In this document: positions 1 to 4,439 of the stretch, in pieces | How the letters are laid out: every line of letters begins with the position of its first letter | How positions within the stretch are numbered: the first letter of the stretch is position 1 | DNA from: Euryarchaeota archaeon UBA287 | GTDB taxonomy: Archaea > Thermoplasmatota > UBA186 > UBA287 | Assembly: GCA_002495235.1 (NCBI GenBank) | Contig: DAEG01000089.1 | Coordinates: 9,710-16,840 of the forward strand | Reading direction: 5' to 3' | DNA length: 7,131 bases | Program-made: the position numbers and the translations under genes | Notes under the pieces: model-generated | The model's input: only the letters and a program-made list of their open reading frames with translations | Told to the model about the DNA's origin: nothing | Database searches by the model: none

Positions 1-418
1 GATTGAAGGCTCCGGGCTCGGTCTTGTCCATCATGAAGACTAGGACCGGTTCTCCTGCGCGTTCCGTGAACTCCATCTCAGCTATCCCGGGTCCCATGCC
101 CCTCACGTTGCCCGAAAAGGATTCCTTCAGCATGTCCTGCCCCGCTCCGTAGAGCTTCAGCCCCTTCGCTATCTCCGTGCACTCCTCGAACACTCTCCAA
201 GCTATAGCATGCACATCGCTGTTATCTACGCCTTTGGTGTGGCTCATTATGAGCTCCAGATCATCACCGCAGTTGGTGACGCAGAAGTCGGTCAAGTCCC
301 TGTTCTTCTTTGCCTTGTCCAGAAGCTCTATAGCTCTTTTCAGCGCCTCTGGATGCGCTCTTGTGTGTCCGGGATAGCTTCCTATGTCCGCCTTTATAGC
401 GCTTATGGTGGTCTTCAT
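1..418 (-). CDS. fbp: Fructose-1,6-bisphosphate aldolase/phosphatase (FBPA/P), N-terminal part, cut by window edge
   Basis: Read on the minus strand from ATG 416-418, the frame stays open to the window edge and gives 139 residues starting MKTTISAIKADIGSYPGH. This matches the archaeal bifunctional FBP aldolase/phosphatase (type V FBPase), which condenses DHAP and glyceraldehyde-3-phosphate to FBP and dephosphorylates it to fructose-6-phosphate in gluconeogenesis, in the cytoplasm. Visible family motifs are D11 and H18 (metal ligands), GDD at 51-53, YGAGQD at 90-95, SFSGNVRGMGPG at 100-111 and MDKTEPGA at 130-137. The Schiff-base lysine and the aldolase tyrosine lie in the missing C-terminal two thirds. 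A GGTG at 430-433 (minus) is a plausible ribosome binding site, 11 bases before the ATG. The gene diverges from the 53-residue gene at 519. Family assignment is confident; activity of the missing part cannot be judged. Confidence 0.95.
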   Translation of the reverse strand, partial: MKTTISAIKADIGSYPGHTRAHPEALKRAIELLDKAKKNRDLTDFCVTNCGDDLELIMSHTKGVDNSDVHAIAWRVFEECTEIAKGLKLYGAGQDMLKESFSGNVRGMGPGIAEMEFTERAGEPVLVFMMDKTEPGAFN

Positions 419-478
419 ATCTTACTATACACCGTTCCGTTAATATCCCTTTCGCATGGGCACTTTTTTATGGAAAAC

Positions 479-491
479 AATTTATATAAAA
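479..491. promoter_or_regulatory. Palindromic TATA element between divergent genes
   Basis: The core TTTATATAAA at 481-490 is identical on both strands. For the plus strand its centre (about 485) predicts a transcript start near 510, about 10 bases before the ATG at 519, which is a good archaeal promoter geometry. It lies downstream of the ATG at 456, so it argues for the start at 519. On the minus strand it sits about 65 bases before the fbp ATG and could serve that gene with a leader of about 40 bases. A weaker AT-rich block at 465-476 is an alternative for fbp. Inferred from spacing only. Confidence 0.6.
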
Positions 492-518
492 GTGTGCATA
501 CATCTTTTGCGTGGTAAA

Positions 519-680
519 ATGGAAGAACCGCTGTGCTATATAGAAATATCAAGGGACAACCGGATGTACATCATAAAGGTTCATGCGACAAACGAGGGCG
601 TGAGAGAATACAAGGGATACAATTTCGAGGATCTCCTCACTGAGCTGGCTATGGATCTTCAGGAGGAATACTCTGAATGA
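519..680 (+). CDS. Small acidic protein of unknown function, 53 aa
   Basis: The ATG at 519 follows the TATA box at 481-490 at the right distance for a short-leader archaeal transcript; an in-frame ATG at 456 lies upstream of that box and is unlikely to be used. The product is MEEPLCYIEI followed by two further probable beta strands (MYIIKVHA, REYKGYNF) and an amphipathic helix (FEDLLTELAMDLQEEYS), so a compact beta-beta-beta-alpha fold is likely. It has one cysteine at residue 6, and no signal peptide, membrane segment or metal motif. The acidic C-terminal helix could be a protein contact surface. I do not recognise a named family. Coding status rests on promoter position, on well-formed secondary structure and on the acidic, archaeal-looking composition. 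It stands alone: fbp diverges upstream and the KH gene converges downstream. Confidence 0.75.
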   Translation: MEEPLCYIEISRDNRMYIIKVHATNEGVREYKGYNFEDLLTELAMDLQEEYSE

Positions 681-719
681 TCCTGTAGCCGGACATTAAC
701 GTCCTGCATCACCTTTCAG
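673..719 (+). other. Imperfect hairpin over the stop codon of the 53-aa gene
   Basis: Three nested complementary blocks can be read: CTGAA 673-677 with TTCAG 715-719, TGAT 678-681 with ATCA 708-711, and GGAC 691-694 with GTCC 701-704 around an ATTAAC loop. Internal loops are unequal (9 and 3 bases; 0 and 3 bases). The TGA stop (678-680) is inside the stem. It could be a 3'-end structure of the small mRNA. The GGAC/GTCC part is also a near-palindrome and could be a protein site. Stability was not computed. Confidence 0.35.
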
Positions 720-733
720 CAGGGTTGACCCAT

Positions 734-807
734 GCCCGGCGTTGTTGGATCCTTGTGCTTCGCAATGCTGCCCCCGGATCATGCGCTGCACAGCAGAGTC
801 TCCGGGC
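734..807 (-). ncRNA. Candidate structured RNA in convergent spacer
   Basis: GCCCGG at 734-739 pairs perfectly with CCGGGC at 802-807. Inside, GATCC 748-752 pairs with GGATC 776-780 and encloses a 5-bp stem (TTGTG 753-757 with CGCAA 761-765). A short CTG/CAG stem lies at 786-796. Together these make a branched fold. Positions 731-810 contain 52 G/C of 80, far richer than the AT-rich intergenic stretches at 420-520 and 2430-2500. On the minus strand a TATA-like ATTAAAATA (825-834) is centred about 24 bases before 807, where the outer stem would begin, so the minus strand is preferred. There is no T-loop consensus, and no C/D or H/ACA box set that I could confirm. It may instead be a decayed gene or a DNA-level structure. 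Confidence 0.3.
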
Positions 808-824
808 CGCCTATTGCAAAGCAG

Positions 825-835
825 TATTTTAATGC
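825..835 (-). promoter_or_regulatory. TATA-like element upstream of candidate RNA
   Basis: On the minus strand the sequence reads CATTAAAATAC, placed about 24 bases before the outer stem of the candidate RNA at 734-807. No purine-rich BRE precedes it, so support is weak. A second AT-rich block at 844-856 would place a start near 823 instead. Confidence 0.25.
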
Positions 836-849
836 GCATACGGATTTAA

Positions 850-856
850 ATTTTTT
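850..856 (+). terminator. T-run, possible transcription end for the plus strand
   Basis: Six consecutive T (851-856) follow an AT-rich stretch downstream of the 53-aa gene. Archaeal RNA polymerase often terminates at oligo-T without a hairpin. The run overlaps the last codon region of the convergent KH gene. If it is used, the small mRNA would carry a 3' tail of about 170 bases including both foldable segments. Confidence 0.35.
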
Positions 857-1385
857 ATTGCTCATTCTTGTTCATGAGCTCCTCTTTTATCCGTCTCGTC
901 TTCTCTTTTCTCAGGAATGAGAAGACAACCGAGTGCTCAGAGCCTTCGAGCAGCATCTCAGCAGCCCTCTCGGCGCTCTCCATGGCGGGATAGGATCCTA
1001 TTATCGAAACCGTGTGCCCGTAAACCGATAGGTAGCAGTCTGTTGATTCCTCAATGGTCCTTCTCGCCTTACCGTTTCTTCCTATGATCCTTCCCTTCAG
1101 CTCTATAGATCTGTTTCTGCTTTTTCCCGAGAAGTCGCGGATGTCAAATATGCGCAGATAGAACCGATCATCGAACAGCCTCTCTGCCTTTATGGGAGCA
1201 AAGCCCCTGCCTATCGCTTTTATCACCTGCAGGCATCTGTAGATGAGTAGAGCGTCGTCTCCATCAACAATCACTTCACCATCCATAGTGACATCGAGGC
1301 GTGCCTTAGACTCCTTCTCCAGGTAACTCCTGCGGCTTAGAAGAACTCTCACTCTGTCTGCTGGTATGTTTATTCTCTCAATCAT
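855..1385 (-). CDS. KH-domain protein, archaeal Dim2/Pno1-like, 176 aa
   Basis: RNA-binding protein with two KH domains, the archaeal relative of eukaryotic Dim2/Pno1, which binds the 3' end region of small-subunit rRNA and works with the RIO kinase and the maturation endonuclease Nob1. The second KH domain (about 94-158) is intact, with the GXXG loop G102-R-N-G105 followed by KARRTIEESTDCYLSVYG. The inter-domain segment VIKAIGRGFAP (54-64) is typical of the family. The first KH domain (about 5-57) has no GXXG: where homologs read like LIGKxG, this one reads VLLSRRSY and is about four residues shorter. The ATG overlaps the RIO1 stop by 8 bases, so translation is probably coupled. Length is near the family norm. 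The family call is confident; an RNA-binding role for the first domain is doubtful. Confidence 0.9.
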   Translation of the reverse strand: MIERINIPADRVRVLLSRRSYLEKESKARLDVTMDGEVIVDGDDALLIYRCLQVIKAIGRGFAPIKAERLFDDRFYLRIFDIRDFSGKSRNRSIELKGRIIGRNGKARRTIEESTDCYLSVYGHTVSIIGSYPAMESAERAAEMLLEGSEHSVVFSFLRKEKTRRIKEELMNKNEQ

Positions 1386-2115
1386 TTCCTTTCACTGTCT
1401 GCTCTATGCTCTCTGCCTTGATTTCAACGTCATACCTGTTAAAAAATCTTACTATATTCCTGATATCTCTCTTCAGCATCTCCTGAGCGGCGTGGTGCTC
1501 CAGCATCACGGCCTGTCCTGTGTCTATAACAACAGGCTCATCTTCCCATACGAGTATGTTGTATTCACTCAGGTCGCCATGCACCAGCTTGGCCTTGTAC
1601 ATGGCTTTCATGTATCCCACTATGGTGTTGAGATAGGTCTCTGCGGTCTCTGCGTCCAGGTGCACATCTTTCAGCATGGGGGCAGGCCCGTCATCATCAC
1701 CTATGTACTCCATGACCAGGATGTTGTTCCTGACCTCTATCGGTTCAGGGGCTCTGACTCCGGCCTTTCTGATCTCTCTCAGGTTCACGAACTCTTTTCT
1801 GGCCCATGTGAAAATTATGTCCTTGACGTCCTTTTTCACGTGTTCATATCTCGGATCTCCCTCTATGTATCGCATCATGTTCTTGAATATCGATGTGTTT
1901 ATCGGGTATATCTTCACCGCAAGGTTGCCTCCATCCCTGCTCTTGGCGCAGAAGACAAAGGACTCCTTGCCTGAGGCTATCGGAAAGTCTATGTGATCTA
2001 TGACACCGTCGGACATCAGTTTTGAGATAGTGAGCATGGTGTGCTTATCAAAAACGCCGCTCTCCGTCTTCTCTATTTCCTTCTCTCTCCTTTCTTCCTT
2101 CCCCGCTCTATCCAT
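1378..2115 (-). CDS. rio1: RIO1-type atypical serine protein kinase/ATPase, 245 aa
   Basis: Cytoplasmic RIO kinase acting in late maturation of the small ribosomal subunit; the family works mainly as an ATPase with autophosphorylation. The ATP loop is ASGKESFVF (47-55), the ATP-anchoring lysine is K68 in LAVKIY, the RIO1 signature RYIEGDPRY lies at 82-90, the hinge is LVMEYIGDD (133-141), the catalytic loop is VHGDLSEYN (178-186, with D181 and N186) and the metal-binding aspartate is D198 in IDTGQAV. The last motif reads TGQ where RIO1 proteins often have xSQ, a mild variation. A charged N-terminus (about 1-18) precedes a winged-helix-like stretch. Only one base separates it from the aIF1A stop, and a GGAG at 2120-2123 sits 4 bases before its ATG. 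It overlaps the KH gene by 8 bases. Order aIF1A-RIO1-KH is a conserved archaeal arrangement. Confidence 0.96.
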   Translation of the reverse strand: MDRAGKEERREKEIEKTESGVFDKHTMLTISKLMSDGVIDHIDFPIASGKESFVFCAKSRDGGNLAVKIYPINTSIFKNMMRYIEGDPRYEHVKKDVKDIIFTWARKEFVNLREIRKAGVRAPEPIEVRNNILVMEYIGDDDGPAPMLKDVHLDAETAETYLNTIVGYMKAMYKAKLVHGDLSEYNILVWEDEPVVIDTGQAVMLEHHAAQEMLKRDIRNIVRFFNRYDVEIKAESIEQTVKGND

Positions 2116-2116
2116 A

Positions 2117-2362
2117 TCACTCCATTCCCTGAGGCAGGATCTTCTTTCTCGCGAGATAGCTCTTCTGTGTCTTTGTGTATCTGAATGCTATGTCTGCCTT
2201 CGCGTCCTCGACGGACCACGGCTTTACAACGACAAGATCACCGACTATGATCCAGCTTCTTCTCTTCATCTTACCGGGTATCCTCGCAAGCCTTATCTTT
2301 CCGTCAGCGCACAAAACAGTCAGGTGAGAAGCCCCCTCAAATCTTGTCACAACTCCAAACAT
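2117..2362 (-). CDS. Translation initiation factor aIF1A (start uncertain; frame extends upstream)
   Basis: OB-fold factor of the eIF1A family, which binds the A site of the small subunit and supports initiator tRNA and start-codon selection. From the ATG at 2362 there are 81 residues: MFGVVTRFEG, CADGKIRLARIPGKMKRRSW (18-37), GDLVVVKPW (41-49) and KADIAFRYTKTQ (54-65), all typical. However, the reading frame stays open upstream to a TAA at 2453-2455, and it encodes TEEQEDFSNLRLPRRRNGE just before the ATG. This matches the conserved IRVRLP-type N-terminus of archaeal homologs. No in-frame ATG, GTG or TTG exists there; CTG occurs at 2420-2422 and 2390-2392. An ATG at 2431-2433 is in another frame. 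AAGGA at 2371-2375, 8 bases before ATG 2362, could support the short form. First gene of the aIF1A-RIO1-KH operon. Family call is firm; the start is not. Confidence 0.9.
   Translation of the reverse strand: MFGVVTRFEGASHLTVLCADGKIRLARIPGKMKRRSWIIVGDLVVVKPWSVEDAKADIAFRYTKTQKSYLARKKILPQGME
2120..2123 (-). promoter_or_regulatory. Ribosome binding site of RIO1
   Basis: Minus-strand GGAG, continuing as GGAGTGAT over 2116-2123, directly precedes the RIO1 ATG (2113-2115) and contains the aIF1A stop TGA (2117-2119). The overlap suggests that terminating ribosomes reinitiate on RIO1. Confidence 0.6.
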
Positions 2363-2435
2363 CTCCCCATTCCTTCTTCGCGGGAGCCTCAGATTTGAGA
2401 AATCTTCCTGTTCTTCGGTCAGCGTACCACCATAA

Positions 2436-2446
2436 GGTTTATATGC
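2436..2446 (-). promoter_or_regulatory. TATA box candidate of the aIF1A-RIO1-KH operon
   Basis: The minus strand reads GCATATAAACC. Centre about 2440 predicts a transcript start near 2415. That leaves a leader of about 50 bases before the ATG at 2362, or a nearly leaderless message if a non-ATG start near 2420 is used. It lies too close to the out-of-frame ATG at 2433 to serve it. Confidence 0.55.
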
Positions 2447-2450
2447 TCTT

Positions 2451-2464
2451 CTTTATTTAAACTT
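2451..2464. promoter_or_regulatory. AT-rich TATA candidate shared by divergent operons
   Basis: CTTTATTTAAACTT on plus, AAGTTTAAATAAAG on minus. For the plus strand, centre about 2457 predicts a start near 2482, giving a leader of about 30 bases for the pyrophosphatase at 2515. For the minus strand it would predict a start near 2432. It is the best plus-strand promoter candidate for the pyrophosphatase-M16 operon. Confidence 0.5.
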
Positions 2465-2514
2465 TGTCAGAATTTTGCTTGGACCGAGATGATTTAATAG
2501 TGTGAATGCCATCC

Positions 2515-3048
2515 ATGTGCGTGCTTTTCATAACCACTAACAAGAACAAGGTAGAGGAGGCCAAAGCCGTTCTCGGCATGGACGTAGTTCAGGTCGATAA
2601 GGAATATCCGGAGATCCAGGGCAGTAGCGAGGAGGTCGTGCTATTTGCCATGGACATCCTGAGGGAGGGAGAGCCATTCATAGTGGAGGACACCTCTCTC
2701 CACATAGAGGCCCTCAGCGGCTTCCCAGGACCTTTTGCCAGCTACGTGCAGAAGACAATAGGAAACACAGGAGTGCTCAAGCTGATGGAAGGCGTGCATA
2801 ACAGAGCAGCGTTCTTTGAGACCTGCATAGGACTGAGCTACAATGGCAAAAAGATATTTAAAGGCAGGTGCTACGGCTCTATCGCTCTTGAGCCCCGAGG
2901 TATCAGCGGCTTCGGCTTTGACCCCGTTTTTATCCCTGAGGGAGATGAAAGAACATTCGCCGAGATGAGCCTGCACGAGAAAAATCTCATGTCCCACAGG
3001 GCAGTGGCTTTCAGGGCACTGAGAGAGCATCTGGAAAACCTTATATGA
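2515..3048 (+). CDS. XTP/dITP pyrophosphatase (HAM1/RdgB family), 177 aa
   Basis: House-cleaning nucleotidase that hydrolyses non-canonical purine triphosphates (XTP, ITP, dITP) to monophosphate and pyrophosphate, keeping deaminated bases out of nucleic acids; cytoplasmic. Start chosen at ATG 2515, giving MCVLFITTNKNKVEEAK, because family members begin directly with the first strand (as in MKIYFATGNPNK of the M. jannaschii protein) and GTGA at 2502-2505 is then 9 bases upstream. An in-frame ATG at 2506 would add only MPS and would sit on that GTGA. Motifs: TNKNK (8-12), EIQGSSEE (33-40), VEDTSLHIEALSGFPG (57-72, with the catalytic-region D59), FGFDPVFIPEG (134-144), TFAEMS (147-152) and SHR (160-162). 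Length is normal. Its stop overlaps the next gene's ATG (ATGA, 3045-3048), so it is probably the first gene of the operon. Confidence 0.95.
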   Translation: MCVLFITTNKNKVEEAKAVLGMDVVQVDKEYPEIQGSSEEVVLFAMDILREGEPFIVEDTSLHIEALSGFPGPFASYVQKTIGNTGVLKLMEGVHNRAAFFETCIGLSYNGKKIFKGRCYGSIALEPRGISGFGFDPVFIPEGDERTFAEMSLHEKNLMSHRAVAFRALREHLENLI

Positions 3049-4439
3049 ACCAATGTCCATGTTCATTCATGAAGGGTGGTGCGGCTATCGCGTTTATCCT
3101 CCTTGCTGCGCTCCTTGCGGGATGCGTGGAGGAGACCCCGGTGGAGAAAGAGCTATTTCAGACGAAGACTCTGGCAAATGGTCTTGAGGTCATATTTGTA
3201 GAGAACCACAACATACCATTGGTTTCGGTGGTCATGGCGGTGAAGAATGGCGCCTATGCAGAGAGCCCGGAATACAATGGTCTCTCTCACTTTTACGAGC
3301 ACATGTTCTTCAAGGCAAATGAGAAGATACCATCGCAGGAAGAGTACATGGAGGAGCTTCGTAGGCTAGGCGCTTCATGGAACGGGTGGACAGGTACTGA
3401 GACCGTCGCTTATTACTTCACAGTGCCCAGAGAGAACTTCGAGGAGACGATGCAGTTCATGGAGAACGCCATAAGATTTCCCAAATTTGACGAAGAGGAG
3501 CTCGAGAGAGAGAAGGGGGTGATCCTTGCTGAGTACGACAGGACCGAGGCGGATCCTTACCGTGCCCTCTCGACGGCTGTGGACAAAAAGATGTGGTATC
3601 CGTACTATTCCAGAAAGAATGTGATAGGCAACAGGACGGTCATAGCAACAAACACGAGGGAAAAGATGACAACGATAAAGGACAGGTACTACGTTCCAAA
3701 CAACTGTGCCCTCATACTCGCGGGTGATCTGACCGCGGATGAGGCCTTTGCGAGTGCGGAAGAGGTGTTCTCCGACTGGGAGAAGGGTGAGGACCCATTC
3801 GTTCTGTATCCTGTGCCCGAACATCCGCCACTGCAGAAGAGCGAGGCCGTTGTAGTAGAGAAGCCGGTCGGCGCGATAACCATTGACATCGAGTGGCACG
3901 GCCCAAGCGTTTACAGGGACAGGGAAAAGACATACGCCGCAGATCTCTTCTCTTACGTTCTCAACAATCCAAACTCAAACTTCCAGAAGGATCTGGTGGA
4001 CTCGGGTCTTTTCTCCTCTTGCTCAATATCGTACTACACCCAGAATCACACTGGTCCGATATCGATAATGGGCGAGACGACCGCTGAGAATTTCCCTGAG
4101 GCGAGAGACGCGCTGCTTGGTGAGATAGAGAGATTTGACGATGCGGGATACGTCAGCGAGAATGAGCTTGATGACGCCAAAGCGATGGTCGAGGTATCTA
4201 GAGCATACGAGCTTGAGAGCCTGCACAACACCTTTGCGCCAGACTCTCTACCATTCTCATGGGCGGTCACCGGTCTTGACTACTATCTCAGCTATATCGA
4301 CAACATGAAGGAGGTCACGATCGATGATCTCATCAGCTATGCCTCAGGTTATGTCGTTGGTAAGTCCTGCGTCACCGGGGTTCTTATAAGCCCGGAGGAC
4401 AGGGCCACTCTGGATTTGAAGGGGAGTGATCTCATATGA
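3045..4439 (+). CDS. M16-family zinc metallopeptidase, catalytic subunit, probable lipoprotein
   Basis: Predicted extracytoplasmic M16B-type peptidase (mitochondrial processing peptidase/PqqL-like). The N-terminal half-domain carries the inverted zinc motif HFYEH (H82, E85, H86), with the third ligand probably E163 in EKGVILAEYDR. This is followed by VPxNCALILAGD (218-228) and a second M16 half-domain. The C-terminal half lacks the usual Arg/Tyr pair: the position of the LRxKRGLAY motif reads FQKDLVDSGLFS (313-324). A signal peptide with lipobox LLAGC precedes C27, predicting lipid anchoring on the outer face of the membrane. ATG 3045 overlaps the upstream stop as ATGA. An internal ATG at 3069 gives MKGGAAIAFILL, closely like the start of the next gene (MKGGALLMALLL), and is an attractive alternative giving 456 aa. 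Neither has a good Shine-Dalgarno site. It overlaps the next gene by ATGA; the two probably form a heterodimer. Confidence 0.93.
   Translation: MNQCPCSFMKGGAAIAFILLAALLAGCVEETPVEKELFQTKTLANGLEVIFVENHNIPLVSVVMAVKNGAYAESPEYNGLSHFYEHMFFKANEKIPSQEEYMEELRRLGASWNGWTGTETVAYYFTVPRENFEETMQFMENAIRFPKFDEEELEREKGVILAEYDRTEADPYRALSTAVDKKMWYPYYSRKNVIGNRTVIATNTREKMTTIKDRYYVPNNCALILAGDLTADEAFASAEEVFSDWEKGEDPFVLYPVPEHPPLQKSEAVVVEKPVGAITIDIEWHGPSVYRDREKTYAADLFSYVLNNPNSNFQKDLVDSGLFSSCSISYYTQNHTGPISIMGETTAENFPEARDALLGEIERFDDAGYVSENELDDAKAMVEVSRAYELESLHNTFAPDSLPFSWAVTGLDYYLSYIDNMKEVTIDDLISYASGYVVGKSCVTGVLISPEDRATLDLKGSDLI
4423..4430 (+). promoter_or_regulatory. Ribosome binding site of the second M16 gene
   Basis: GGAGTGAT, close to the ideal archaeal AGGAGGTGAT, lies inside the end of the upstream gene and 5 bases before ATG 4436. 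It fixes that start and suggests the second subunit can be initiated independently as well as by ATGA coupling. Confidence 0.7.

Noticed and set aside
456..518. Upstream in-frame ATG at 456 for the 53-aa gene
   Set aside because: It lies before the TATA box at 481-490, so it would not be in the transcript, and the added residues look like translated promoter.
649..696. 15-residue minus-strand ORF with AGGTGAT at 708-714
   Set aside because: Very short, spacing of 11 bases is long, and it runs antisense into the end of the 53-aa gene.
700..830. tRNA or box C/D or H/ACA guide RNA in the spacer
   Set aside because: No T-loop consensus (GGTTCGAATCC-like), no convincing C/D box pair, and no ACA next to the stem.
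732..920. 62-residue plus-strand ORF across the convergent spacer
   Set aside because: No promoter or ribosome site, composition unlike neighbours, and it runs antisense into the KH gene.
1366..1974. 202-residue plus-strand ORF
   Set aside because: Antisense shadow of the RIO1 gene, rich in His/Leu/Tyr as expected for a reverse frame, with no start signals.
2641..3066. 141-residue minus-strand ORF
   Set aside because: Antisense shadow of the pyrophosphatase, whose frame contains all the family motifs.
3375..3899. 174-residue minus-strand ORF
   Set aside because: Antisense shadow inside the M16 catalytic gene.
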